Shown one piece after another: positions 49,002 through 56,910 of a stretch of 64,000 bases of DNA. The DNA is from Methanococcus aeolicus Nankai-3. GTDB taxonomy: Archaea; AGJL01; Methanococci; Methanococcales; Methanococcaceae. The stretch covers positions 1,325,189 through 1,389,188 of the forward strand of contig NC_009635.1 in the NCBI RefSeq assembly GCF_000017185.1, given 5' to 3'. The position numbers and the translations under genes were made by a program. Under the pieces are notes generated by a model. That model did no database searches and was not told where the DNA came from. It worked only from the letters and a program-made list of their open reading frames with translations. Numbering within the stretch: the first letter of the stretch is position 1; every line of letters starts with the position of its first letter.

Positions 49002-50120
49002 TTATTTATTAACATAATTTAAAATTTCTCCCATTCTTGATTTTACAATATTTCTTTTTCCCAACACTTTGGCATGGGCGTCAAGCTCAATAATTCCATA
49101 ATCATAAACTTCTTTTATGGGAATATATAGTCTTGGACCATCACTTATACCTATTGTAATTATATCTTTATTTATATTTTTCAATTCTTCAATAAATAGG
49201 GCATGCGGAGCTCCTGAAACAACTACAATATCGGGCTTAATTTTTTTTAATATTTCCATGGCTTTATGTCCTGTTATAGGGTATTCATCTAAACCGCCAG
49301 TGATATAATCAATGGTTATGTTATTATTTGAATATTCTTTTAACAGGTTTTTTGCATCATTTTTAATTTTACTAAGTCCTATATTTTGGTCTAAATTTGC
49401 TATATTTATTATTTTGTTATTACTTTTATTTTTTTCATTAAATTTATTGATTTCAATCAATGGGTGAGCAAATAAATAACTAGTTTCTTTTTTTGCATTT
49501 AAAACACAGGCAATTTTTAAATTTTTAGCATTTTTTAATATTTCCATAACTTTATCTAAATCATCATCATAAACAGGTTTTATATATTTACTTTTTGCCA
49601 TTCCCCTCGTTTTTTCAATTTCTGTTGCCTTTTCAAGCATCTCTTTTTGCCTGTTAAATTCTTGCTCATCAATTATTAATAAATCTAAGCAAGTTTCCAT
49701 TGTTCTAATTGCCCCGATGGTGTTGTCATTTAGTCCGCTGTGAATATCCACTGGGATTATTACAACTTCTTTTCCATTTTTCTCTTTAAAGTCATCAATA
49801 GGGCTAAATATGTCCTCCCCTATTATCATACTTGCACAGGTTCCCACAATTCCGATAATATATTTATCTTTGTTGGGGTCATTATTTTCTAAATAATTTA
49901 TTACTTCATCTATTGTATTATTTAGTTTTTCCAGAGCTCCAAATATGAAATCGTTTTCATCCATTGCAGTGGTAAAAACTCTAACTCCGTCCATTTCTAA
50001 TAATCTGGCAGTTCTGAAACAGCAACCGCTTGGTCCATGCAATATTATGGCATCTATTCCAATATCTCTCAATTGATACATTGACGCAGCTATTGGAGAT
50101 GGTCTTGGGTGTAATATCAT
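49002..50120 (-). CDS. cfbD: CfbD, catalytic subunit of F430 reductive cyclase
   Basis: 372 aa. NifD-like protein (formerly NflD) that with CfbC reduces and cyclises Ni-sirohydrochlorin a,c-diamide on the way to coenzyme F430, the nickel cofactor of Mcr. The N-terminus MILHPRPSPIAASMYQLRDI and HGPSGCCFRTARLLEMDG (cluster cysteines near 33-34), GTCASMIIGED (third cysteine near 113) are family features. GGAGAT ribosome site. cfbC is not in the window. Shares the pathway start with hemC at 62.8 kb. Confidence 0.9.
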   Translation of the reverse strand: MILHPRPSPIAASMYQLRDIGIDAIILHGPSGCCFRTARLLEMDGVRVFTTAMDENDFIFGALEKLNNTIDEVINYLENNDPNKDKYIIGIVGTCASMIIGEDIFSPIDDFKEKNGKEVVIIPVDIHSGLNDNTIGAIRTMETCLDLLIIDEQEFNRQKEMLEKATEIEKTRGMAKSKYIKPVYDDDLDKVMEILKNAKNLKIACVLNAKKETSYLFAHPLIEINKFNEKNKSNNKIINIANLDQNIGLSKIKNDAKNLLKEYSNNNITIDYITGGLDEYPITGHKAMEILKKIKPDIVVVSGAPHALFIEELKNINKDIITIGISDGPRLYIPIKEVYDYGIIELDAHAKVLGKRNIVKSRMGEILNYVNK

Positions 50121-50189
50121 TTTATCTCCTTTCCTATCGGTATATATGTTATATGTGTTTGTGTGTGTTATAAAGTCGTAATATGTTTA

Positions 50190-51224
50190 TTATGGTTTTA
50201 AACCGCCATACAATAGGCTTTCTGTTTCATTAAATCCGGCCATTAAATTTAAATTATGAATTGCCTGCCCACTTGCTCCTTTTACCAAATTGTCTATGGC
50301 AGAAACCACCACAATTCTACCATGTCTATCTATTTCAAAACCACCAATATCGCAGAAATTAGAACCTCTTACACCTGTTAGCGTGGGAGCTCCTTCTTCG
50401 AATATTCTTACAAATGGTTCGTTTTTGTAGAATTCATTATAAATATCAATAATGATATCCCTATCAATATCTGTATTTTTTAAATATGAATGGGTTGTTG
50501 ATAATATTCCTCTTGTAAGTGGTGCTAAATGTGGGGTAAATGATAATTTAATATTATTTGATATATTTAATTTTTCCAACTCTTTTTCAATTTCTGGGCT
50601 ATGTCTGTGGGTTGTCATTTTGTAGGGTAATATATTTTCATTTACGCTTGGATAGTGGGTTGTTTCCGATGGATTTACGCCTGCTCCACTAACTCCTGTT
50701 TTTGAATCCACAATTATCCTATTTTCAATTATTCCCTCTTTTACAAGTGGGGCTAATGCCAATATTGAACCAGTAGGAAAACAGCCCGGATTTGCTACTA
50801 ACTGGGCTTTTTTAATTTCATTTCTATGTAATTCTGGTAATCCATATACAGCAGGGAGCTCCCCTGTATGAGTTAAATTATACCATTTTTCATATAATGA
50901 TAAATCTTCAAATCTATAATCTCCACTTAAATCAATTATTTTTGACCCTGTTTCATATAATTCTGGCACAATTTTCATCGATGCACCATGAGGGGTGGCA
51001 CAAAATACAAAATCAGAATCCAAATTACTTGGGGATATATTTTCAAAAACTAAATTATCAATATTTTTAATATTTTTTAAATTTGGATGGACTTTTGTAA
51101 TATTTACTCCATCCATTTTTCTAGAAGTAATATGCTTTATTTCAACTTGGGGGTGGTTTAAAAGTATTCTTAATAATTCACTTCCCGTATATCCTGTTCC
51201 GCCTATTATGGATATTGTAACCAT
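50190..51224 (-). CDS. argC: N-acetyl-gamma-glutamyl-phosphate reductase
   Basis: 344 aa. NADPH-binding motif [20 protein letters not shown] at the N-terminus; catalytic cysteine in [18 protein letters not shown] (about 143-160); [11 protein letters not shown] and the C-terminal [18 protein letters not shown] are family motifs. Third step of arginine/ornithine synthesis. GGTGATTATTTTATG gives a clear start. Two GGAGCTCC octamers, at 50386 and 50855. Confidence 0.96.
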
Positions 51225-51527
51225 AAAATAATCACCATTTTTTAAAATAAATATATAAATTATATTATATATTTATTTTTATTTTTTTATCTTATTTTTT
51301 TATCTATGATTTACAATATGTTTGAAAATAAGTTTTATAGTTGGCCTAGGAACTTTTTATATTTAAGAAAGGCAAAGCCTTTTTTACGGTCAAAAGCAGA
51401 GCTTTTTTATGATTTAATATTATAGTAATACTACCAATATCGGGCATGTTTGTGTCGTATACTAAGTAATATAGAACATTAAAGGAACAATCGTTCTGGA
51501 CAGACTATCTATGTTAAAATATCTAGT
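51225..51527. other. Spacer with paired mini-hairpins (third repeat type)
   Basis: The argC promoter side is A+T only. From 51331 to about 51516: hairpins AAAGGCAAAGCCTTTTTTACGG and AAAAGCAGAGCTTTTTTATGA stand side by side, then ATACTAAG and GGAACAATCGTTCTGGACAGACTAT, pieces resembling 41540-41610 and 62720-62780. No gene or clear terminal inverted repeat is seen. Confidence 0.45.
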
Positions 51528-52094
51528 TTATTTCATTGGACAAATATATTCACACTCTTTGCAGAATATGCAGGAATCAACATCTACTTTAATTATGCAA
51601 TTTTTAATATAATCATTTGGAGAAATAATTTCATTCAATGGACAGAATTCTATGCACGATAAACAATTTTTGCATTTATTTGCATTTATTTTTATCTTAT
51701 TATTTTTAACATATATGGCTTTATTGGGGCATTTTGATATACATAAACCACATTTATTGCACCCTTTTTTAATTACTGGCGTTTCAGGAATGGGAATTTC
51801 TTGCTGTATAATTGGTATGGTACATACTAAATTACAATATCCGCATTGTGTACATTTTTTAGCATCTATGGTATGTCTGTTTAAATATATTGCATTATTT
51901 GGGCATACCTCGATACATGCACTACAATATGTGCAAATCGTATTCCTTTGCTTAAAAATTTGTATGGCATTTGTGGGGCAAGATTTTACACACATCCCAC
52001 AACCAATACAATTTAACAAAACAGGATTTTCTGTTTTTCCGTTTGTTATGGTGTGTTTTTTACTAAATATGTTTTTAAAAATATTTTTTAGCAT
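51528..52094 (-). CDS. Polyferredoxin with about six [4Fe-4S] motifs
   Basis: 188 aa. Cysteine motifs in order: CIGCGMCVKSCPTNA, CTYCSACIEVCPNNA, CTQCGYCNLVCTIPI, CNKCGLCISKCPNKA, CKNCLSCIEFCPLNE and CIFCKECEYICPMK, so up to six clusters in three tandem two-cluster modules. The lysine-rich first 20 residues are not a signal peptide. It is the last gene before the 5S/tRNA block. Similar polyferredoxins accompany hydrogenases, but no partner gene is near. Confidence 0.88.
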   Translation of the reverse strand: MLKNIFKNIFSKKHTITNGKTENPVLLNCIGCGMCVKSCPTNAIQIFKQRNTICTYCSACIEVCPNNAIYLNRHTIDAKKCTQCGYCNLVCTIPIIQQEIPIPETPVIKKGCNKCGLCISKCPNKAIYVKNNKIKINANKCKNCLSCIEFCPLNEIISPNDYIKNCIIKVDVDSCIFCKECEYICPMK

Positions 52095-52164
52095 GATGTC
52101 ACGGGGTTATATCTTAATAATTTATAATATTTAAATATATGAATACTATTTCCTATAAAAAAAA

Positions 52165-52281
52165 GGGTGACAGCGTCTCCCTGTTTCCACCGAATGGCAG
52201 TACTTAGGGAATCGCTGGAGGGCTTGATTTCCGAGATCGGAATGGGATCGGATATAACACCTCCGCTATGACCGTCAAACC
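52165..52281 (-). rRNA. rrf: 5S ribosomal RNA, copy 1
   Basis: 117 nt on the minus strand starting GGTTTGACGGTCATAGCGGA and ending CGCTGTCACCC, with the conserved GATCCCATTCCGA loop and the archaeal CCGATC elements. The terminal helix pairs GGTTTGACGG... with ...GTCACCC imperfectly. Identical in sequence to copies 2 and 3 as far as I can compare. Last gene of the cluster in the transcription direction. Confidence 0.95.
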
Positions 52282-52315
52282 AAAATTGGCCGATAACCAA
52301 TGAATGAATTATTTA

Positions 52316-52390
52316 CGCTCTGGCCGGGATTTGAACCCGAGTCACAGGAGTGACAGTCCTGTATGATAGGCCGAGCTACACCACCAGAGC
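52316..52390 (-). tRNA. tRNA-Asp (GTC), copy 1
   Basis: Minus strand: acceptor GCTCTGG/CCAGAGC, discriminator G at 52316, anticodon stem CAGGA/TCCTG around loop CTGTCAC, anticodon GTC, T loop GGTTCAAATCC. No encoded CCA. Lies between 5S copies 1 and 2. Confidence 0.96.
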
Positions 52391-52404
52391 AACATATTAA
52401 AAAT

Positions 52405-52521
52405 GGGTGACAGCGTCTCCCTGTTTCCACCGAATGGCAGTACTTAGGGAATCGCTGGAGGGCTTGATTTCCGAGATCGGAATGGGATCGGATATAACAC
52501 CTCCGCTATGACCGTCAAACC
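52405..52521 (-). rRNA. rrf: 5S ribosomal RNA, copy 2
   Basis: Same 117-nt sequence as copies 1 and 3, here flanked by tRNA-Lys (upstream) and tRNA-Asp (downstream) in the minus direction. Part of duplication unit 1. No 16S or 23S gene lies in the window, so this is a 5S/tRNA cluster detached from a main rRNA operon. Confidence 0.95.
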
Positions 52522-52555
52522 AAAATAACACAAGTGTATTATTAAAGTATTGTAA

Positions 52556-52629
52556 CGGGCCCGAAGGGATTCGAACCCTCGACCGCCTGATTAAAAGTCA
52601 GGCGCTCTACCAGACTAAGCTACGGGCCC
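52556..52629 (-). tRNA. tRNA-Lys (TTT), copy 1
   Basis: Minus strand: acceptor GGGCCCG/CGGGCCC, discriminator G at 52556, anticodon stem CCTGA/TCAGG with loop CTTTTAA, anticodon TTT, T loop GGTTCGAATCC. Duplicated in unit 2. Confidence 0.96.
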
Positions 52630-52692
52630 AATGTTTGCATATGTGTAATTTATTTGAGTAAATTAATAATGTCGTAAAATGTAAAATATTTA

Positions 52693-52767
52693 CGCTCTGG
52701 CCGGGATTTGAACCCGAGTCACAGGAGTGACAGTCCTGTATGATAGGCCGAGCTACACCACCAGAGC
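52693..52767 (-). tRNA. tRNA-Asp (GTC), copy 2
   Basis: Identical to tRNA-Asp copy 1 at 52316-52390, including the flanking ATTTAC. Anticodon GTC in loop CTGTCAC. Discriminator G at 52693. Confidence 0.96.
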
Positions 52768-52781
52768 AACATATTAAAAAT

Positions 52782-52898
52782 GGGTGACAGCGTCTCCCTG
52801 TTTCCACCGAATGGCAGTACTTAGGGAATCGCTGGAGGGCTTGATTTCCGAGATCGGAATGGGATCGGATATAACACCTCCGCTATGACCGTCAAACC
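52782..52898 (-). rRNA. rrf: 5S ribosomal RNA, copy 3
   Basis: 117 nt, same sequence as the other two copies. First 5S to be transcribed in the cluster, following tRNA-Thr, -Pro, -Tyr and -Lys. Flanked by CAAAATAACACAAGTG on its 5' side, the same as copy 2, whereas copy 1 differs there. Confidence 0.95.
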
Positions 52899-52932
52899 AA
52901 AATAACACAAGTGTATTATTAAAGTATTGTAA

Positions 52933-53006
52933 CGGGCCCGAAGGGATTCGAACCCTCGACCGCCTGATTAAAAGTCAGGCGCTCTACCAGACTAAGCTAC
53001 GGGCCC
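52933..53006 (-). tRNA. tRNA-Lys (TTT), copy 2
   Basis: Identical to tRNA-Lys copy 1. Acceptor GGGCCCG, anticodon TTT, discriminator G at 52933. Five bases separate it from tRNA-Tyr. Confidence 0.96.
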
Positions 53007-53011
53007 AATGG

Positions 53012-53084
53012 TCCGGTGGGCCGGATTTGAACCAGCGACATGCGGATCTACAGTCCGCCGCTCTACCAACTGAACTACCACCGG
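53012..53084 (-). tRNA. tRNA-Tyr (GTA)
   Basis: Minus strand starts CCGGTGGTAGTTCAG, the archaeal C1-G72 tyrosine identity, with discriminator A at 53012. Anticodon stem GCGGA/TCCGC, loop CTGTAGA, anticodon GTA. Unlike some archaeal tRNA-Tyr genes there is no intron. Confidence 0.95.
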
Positions 53085-53111
53085 ATAATGGTATGTATTA
53101 ATAATAAATGG

Positions 53112-53186
53112 TGGGCTTGCCCAGATTCGAACTGGGGTCTCAGGATCCCAAATCCCAAAGGATGGACCAGGCTACCCTACAAGCCC
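53112..53186 (-). tRNA. tRNA-Pro (TGG)
   Basis: Minus strand: acceptor GGGCTTG/CAAGCCC, discriminator A at 53112, anticodon loop TTTGGGA with anticodon TGG, T arm CCCAGTTCGAATCTGGG. Stem TGGGA/TCCTG contains G-T pairs, normal for this tRNA. Confidence 0.95.
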
Positions 53187-53218
53187 ATTGCTTTTATTTG
53201 TTGCGTTTAGATGTCCCA

Positions 53219-53292
53219 AGCCCCGGGGGGGATTCGAACCCCCGACCACCTGATTACAAGTCAGGCGCTCTACCAGGCTGAGCCACCGAGGC
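53219..53292 (-). tRNA. tRNA-Thr (TGT)
   Basis: Minus strand: acceptor GCCTCGG/CCGGGGC with one G-T pair, discriminator T at 53219 as is usual for archaeal tRNA-Thr, anticodon stem CCTGA/TCAGG with loop CTTGTAA, anticodon TGT. First gene of the cluster transcript. Confidence 0.95.
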
Positions 53293-53305
53293 ATTTTGTT
53301 CGCAA

Positions 53306-53345
53306 ACTGAATAATGATATACTACTATATAAACTTTTTGGTTTC
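53306..53345 (-). promoter_or_regulatory. Promoter of the tRNA/5S cluster
   Basis: On the minus strand ACCAAAAAGTTTATATAGTA at about 53323-53342 is a consensus-like BRE plus TATA box about 30-40 nt before tRNA-Thr. The same AAAAGTTTATATA string precedes tRNA-Leu at 563-580, as expected for stable-RNA promoters. Confidence 0.7.
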
Positions 53346-53394
53346 ATATATTTTAATATTTGATTATAAAAATTAAAAATAATATATGATATAT

Positions 53395-53505
53395 TTAGTG
53401 AATTACTCCCCCCTTACGGAAGGGGCTTCCTGACTCATAGGGGATTCTAACATCCCCTCCGCAGGCACAACGGACTCTCCCAGCCCTGACTTAATATAGT
53501 TTTAG
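53395..53505 (-). ncRNA. TnpB omega-RNA-like right end (IS200/IS605 type), apparently orphan
   Basis: Minus strand from about 53495: GGCTGGGAGAGTCCG, TGCCTGCGGA, hairpin GGGGATGTTAGAATCCCC, then TCAGGAAGCCCCTTCCGTAA and GGGGGGAGTAATTCAC at the end. This order and the terminal GAAGCCCC...GGGG(A)GT..TTCAC hairpin are the hallmark of IS605-type right ends, which encode the omega/reRNA scaffold of TnpB. The sequence immediately beyond, below 53397, would be the guide. No tnpB gene precedes it, only 264 bp. Assigned by recall of the motif. Confidence 0.6.
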
Positions 53506-53696
53506 AAGACTTAAACAAAGATGGTTATAAAATAATTTATCATCTGAGCAGCACTCTCAGCCTTCTCAGACGATAATGGAGTAGGTATCTCTATAATTAC
53601 ATGGTCATATATAGTAATACCACCATATAAATGTTTTGCCCGCATTTCCGAGCGAAGCGAAGGAAATATATGAAAACCAAAAGTTTTTATCATAAT
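53433..53696 (-). pseudogene. Short remnant between two IS605-like ends
   Basis: The 264 bp hold one open frame on the minus strand (53511-53693, 60 aa, from MIKTFGFHIF to the C-terminus ITIFV) with TIYDHVIIEIPTPLS, faintly like the DHVHxxIxIP strand of IS200 TnpA, but this is too weak to name. A hairpin TTTCCGAGCGAAGCGAAGGAAA at about 53646-53667 is of the mini-hairpin type. It may be what is left of an element after deletion of its transposase genes. Could equally be non-coding. Confidence 0.3.
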
Positions 53697-53732
53697 TCAT
53701 CCCCTCTCTTACGGAAGGGGACTTCTTATGAA
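53697..53732 (-). repeat. Second IS605-like right-end hairpin
   Basis: Minus strand AAGAAGTCCCCTTCCGTAAG then AGAGGGGATGAATT: the same hairpin as at 53400-53432 (CCCCTTCCGTAAG...GGGG), same orientation, about 300 bp away. It suggests either two insertions or a duplicated end that brackets the remnant between them. It lies 12 nt beyond the pdxS stop region. Confidence 0.5.
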
Positions 53733-53743
53733 ATAAATTAAAA

Positions 53744-54643
53744 TTAAATTCCTCTCTTTGCAAGGAGCTCCTTTTCAGGAATTGCATCAACATTAATTCC
53801 AACCATGGCTTCTCCAAGATTTTTACTTACTTCTGCTATTACATCTGGCTTATCATAGTTGTATGTAGCTTCAACAATTGCCCTAGCTCTTTCCTCTGGG
53901 TTTCCTGATTTAAATATTCCAGAACCTACAAATACACCATCACAGCCCAACTGCATCATTAAAGCCGCATCTGCTGGTGTTGCAATACCTCCTGCTGCAA
54001 AATTAACTACTGGAAGTCTTTTTAATTCTGCTACTTCATACACTAAATCCATAGGCACTTTTAATTCATTTCTTGCCATTTGAACAAGCTCTCTATCGCA
54101 TCCCATTTCATAGTATCCAACTACTTTTGCAATACCTTCATTTACGGCCCTCATATGTTTTACAGCTTCAATTACATCTCCTGTTCCAGCTTCTCCTTTT
54201 GTTCTTATCATTGCAGCTCCTTCGTCGATTCTTCTTAAAGCTTCTCCGAGATTTCTTGCACCGCATACAAATGGAATATCAAAAGCATTTTTGTCTATAT
54301 GGTGAATTTCGTCAGCTGGTGTTAATACCTCACTTTCATCAACCATATCTATACCAAGGGATTCTAATGCCTGAGCTTCAACAAAATGACCAATTCTAGC
54401 CTTTGCCATAACTGGAATTGAAACTTCGTCTTTTATTTCTAAAATCATTTCAGGGTCGGACATTCTTGAAACTCCGCCTTCTGCTCTAATATCGGCTGGA
54501 ACTCTTTCCAAAGCCATTACAGCTGCTGCCCCTGCATCTTCTGCTATTCTTGCTTGTTCTGGATTTGTAACATCCATTACAACACCATGTTTTACCATTT
54601 TTGCAAATCCTCTTTTTAATAATTCTGTTCCAATTTTTTTCAT
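53744..54643 (-). CDS. pdxS: Pyridoxal 5'-phosphate synthase subunit PdxS
   Basis: 299 aa. Makes PLP from ribose 5-phosphate, glyceraldehyde 3-phosphate and ammonia with the glutaminase PdxT. Conserved: [40 protein letters not shown] with a catalytic lysine, [18 protein letters not shown] with the second lysine region and phosphate loop, and [14 protein letters not shown]. Archaeal/bacterial lengths agree. GAGGCAT ribosome site. pdxT is not in the window. PLP feeds the aminotransferase at 61.4 kb. Confidence 0.97.
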   Translation of the reverse strand: MKKIGTELLKRGFAKMVKHGVVMDVTNPEQARIAEDAGAAAVMALERVPADIRAEGGVSRMSDPEMILEIKDEVSIPVMAKARIGHFVEAQALESLGIDMVDESEVLTPADEIHHIDKNAFDIPFVCGARNLGEALRRIDEGAAMIRTKGEAGTGDVIEAVKHMRAVNEGIAKVVGYYEMGCDRELVQMARNELKVPMDLVYEVAELKRLPVVNFAAGGIATPADAALMMQLGCDGVFVGSGIFKSGNPEERARAIVEATYNYDKPDVIAEVSKNLGEAMVGINVDAIPEKELLAKRGI

Positions 54644-54689
54644 AATTATGCCTCTTTATTATTTTTTTAAATTTTATAGTATTTTATGG

Positions 54690-54804
54690 CGGTGTGTTAG
54701 AAAAGTCTGCTAGAAAAGTCAAATATAGGATAAATGTAAAATATTTGTTAAATATATTTTATGAATTATAAAACTTTATTCTATAAATAGCCCCTAACAC
54801 ACAG
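54690..54804. repeat. Inverted repeat in the pdxS-pcm spacer
   Basis: GTGTGTTAG at 54692-54700 is matched by CTAACACAC at 54794-54802, spanning 111 nt; next to the left arm, TAGAAAAGTC occurs twice in a row (54699-54708 and 54711-54720). It lies upstream of pdxS on the minus strand, so it could be a leader structure, or the ends of another small element. The rest of the 54644-54881 spacer is A+T only. Confidence 0.4.
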
Positions 54805-54881
54805 CATATAAACACACCTTATTAATTATGACTTTTAATATGTTTTTAATATATTTTTTATATATTTAATATTATCGAAAA

Positions 54882-55532
54882 TTAATATTCATTATGCCAT
54901 CCATTTTTACCTATGAGTGGAACAAATGCAACAGCACCCAAATTTTTTTTAATTATATTTCCATTCTTTTTTTCCAATAATATTAAATCTTGAATATATA
55001 GACCAACAGGTGCCACCAATTTTCCCCCTTTTTTCAACTGTTCAATTAATGAGTTAGGTATGTCGGGTCCCGATGCAGTCAGATATATTTTATCATATGG
55101 TGCAAACTCGGAGCTCCCCAAAGTTCCATTACCACAAATTACCTTAACATTTGTATATCCCAGTTTTTTTAATGTACTTTCAGCTTTTTCGGCAAGTTCT
55201 GGAATTCTTTCTATTGTAATTACCTGCCCATTTTTTCCGACAATTTCAGCAACGACTGCGGCATGATAGCCAGAGCCCGTTCCAATTTCAAGAACTTTAT
55301 CGCCTTCTTTTAAATCAAGGGCATCACATATTATGGCAACCATATGAATTGCTGAAATTGTTTGACCATGCCCGATATTTAATGGTGTGTCAACATATGC
55401 ATAATCATGGAGCTCCGCAGGAATAAATTCATGCCTTGGAACTGTTAAAAGTGCTTTTGAAACCATTTTATTTTTTAAATATCCTGCGTTTATTAATCCT
55501 TTAACAATTGCTTCCATTTTTTTTATTGTCAT
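54882..55532 (-). CDS. pcm: Protein-L-isoaspartate O-methyltransferase
   Basis: 216 aa. S-adenosylmethionine-dependent repair of isoaspartyl residues. Motifs: [40 protein letters not shown] (pre-motif I), motif [18 protein letters not shown] near residues 80-96, and [11 protein letters not shown] (motif III). GAGAGT ribosome site. Two GGAGCTCC octamers at 55110 and 55409, both in the coding region, one at the Glu-Leu-His of the conserved N-terminal motif. Confidence 0.95.
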   Translation of the reverse strand: MTIKKMEAIVKGLINAGYLKNKMVSKALLTVPRHEFIPAELHDYAYVDTPLNIGHGQTISAIHMVAIICDALDLKEGDKVLEIGTGSGYHAAVVAEIVGKNGQVITIERIPELAEKAESTLKKLGYTNVKVICGNGTLGSSEFAPYDKIYLTASGPDIPNSLIEQLKKGGKLVAPVGLYIQDLILLEKKNGNIIKKNLGAVAFVPLIGKNGWHNEY

Positions 55533-55576
55533 AATATATACTCTCTTTTAGATTATAGATATTATATATATTAATA

Positions 55577-56818
55577 TTATTTTCTATCTCTTCTTTCTAT
55601 TTTCTTTTTATCTTCTTTTACTATTGCAAGATATGCCATGGAACATATTATAAATGAAGATATCACGGCAAATTTATACATATTAGATAAACCAACATAA
55701 TCAGCCACAAAACCAAGAACTACGGCACCAATAAACATACCAATGTTTAAACTGGTGGTAAAAAATCCCATGGCACTACCTTTTTTATGTGACAATATTT
55801 CTTTCATAGATAGTGCATTAATGGCAGGAGTATATATTGCATTACCAACAGCCATTATCATAAGAGCTCCAAGCATGGTTAAAAAGGAATAGCTTTCAGA
55901 TAATGACCAAACCCCAACTGATGCAATTATTAGCCCAATAATTATTAATATATTGCCTTTTTTATCATATATCTTCCCAAAAGCTCTCTGTAATATCCCC
56001 ATAACTAAATTTGTAGAGGCTATTAAAAATCCAACTTCTCCCAATCCAATATTGAAGCCATGGGCATATATTGCCAAATAACCCACAACTCCTGCTGTGG
56101 TTGCCATATATGTTGTATTCATAATATAAGAGGCTAAAAAATATTTATTTTTCAAAAATTCAAATGATATTAATTTTTGTTTGTAGTTTTGTAAATTGTC
56201 CCGTTTATAAAATAATAATTTATCAGTATATTGAAAATCGCCATTTTCATTTACCATTATATTTTTTAATTTAAAATAACTAACAATAAAGGCAAAAAAG
56301 GTAATTGCTCCACAAAAATAAAATGGTGTAGTCAATCCATACCACTCTGCGAGAAATCCTCCAATTAATGGACCTGTGGCAAATCCAAGAGCTATTGCAC
56401 TACTGAATAATCCCATATATTCTCCAAGTTTTTCCCTTGGAGCTATTGACGCAACATAGGCTCCGGCAACAGGAGTAATAAATGAGGAGAATACACCATT
56501 TAATACTCTAACAAATATTAATCCAATAACAGAAGCTACAAAGGCGTAGGATAGCGTAAAAATCCCGCAGAAAAATGTTCCGATTAATATGAATATCTTT
56601 TTTCCATATTTGTCCGATAAACTCCCAACAGGCATTTGAGCTATGGTTCTTGCTATTGCAAAAGAGCCAAAAATAAGTCCTATGTCTAAGTTTGACGCCC
56701 CTAAGCTTTTAGCATAAATAGACATAAGTGGAGCTATTAACCCAATTCCTAACATTGTTATAAATGTTGTAATCCATAATATTATTACCGTTTCCATTGG
56801 ATTTGTGTTTTTATTCAT
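55577..56818 (-). CDS. MFS transporter
   Basis: About 413 aa with 12 predicted membrane segments. Signature after helix 2: VGSLSDKYGKKIFILIGTFF (the GxxSDxxGRK loop), repeated more weakly after helix 8 as FGKIYDKKGNILIIIGL. Drug:H+ antiporter-1-like. The central loop (about 185-225) is cytoplasmic and basic. I use ATG 56818 (MNKNTNPMETVIILWITTF), after GGAAAT; an ATG 14 codons upstream is also open. Substrate unknown. Confidence 0.88.
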   Translation of the reverse strand: MNKNTNPMETVIILWITTFITMLGIGLIAPLMSIYAKSLGASNLDIGLIFGSFAIARTIAQMPVGSLSDKYGKKIFILIGTFFCGIFTLSYAFVASVIGLIFVRVLNGVFSSFITPVAGAYVASIAPREKLGEYMGLFSSAIALGFATGPLIGGFLAEWYGLTTPFYFCGAITFFAFIVSYFKLKNIMVNENGDFQYTDKLLFYKRDNLQNYKQKLISFEFLKNKYFLASYIMNTTYMATTAGVVGYLAIYAHGFNIGLGEVGFLIASTNLVMGILQRAFGKIYDKKGNILIIIGLIIASVGVWSLSESYSFLTMLGALMIMAVGNAIYTPAINALSMKEILSHKKGSAMGFFTTSLNIGMFIGAVVLGFVADYVGLSNMYKFAVISSFIICSMAYLAIVKEDKKKIERRDRK

Positions 56819-56910
56819 TATATTTCCATTTTTGTTTTTGTTTGGTATGTTATATGGCATGTTTATGGTTATATATATTAATTTTCATATCTTTTATATC
56901 TATTTTCAAT

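Larger units (their letters stand above)
52311..52632 (-). repeat. Tandem duplication unit 1 (tRNA-Asp, 5S, tRNA-Lys)
   Basis: The stretch 52311-52632 recurs at 52688-53009 at a constant offset of 377 bp, without differences that I can see. Each unit carries tRNA-Asp, 5S rRNA and tRNA-Lys on the minus strand. The 55 bp between units (52633-52687) are unique, and the flanks diverge sharply at both ends. A recent duplication is the simplest explanation. Confidence 0.9.
52688..53009 (-). repeat. Tandem duplication unit 2 (tRNA-Asp, 5S, tRNA-Lys)
   Basis: Second unit of the 377-bp-period duplication, matching 52311-52632. It starts ATTTACGCTC and ends GGGCCCAATG, the same boundaries as unit 1. 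Being nearer the promoter, it may be the original with unit 1 the copy, but direction cannot be decided from sequence. Confidence 0.9.

Noticed and set aside
52165-53292. Open frames overlapping 5S and tRNA genes
   Set aside because: They are antisense or shadow frames of structural RNAs with no ribosome sites or protein motifs.
53511-53693. 60-aa open frame as a functional TnpA or other protein
   Set aside because: Only a faint DHV-like resemblance; too short, and it lacks the catalytic HUH and tyrosine motifs.
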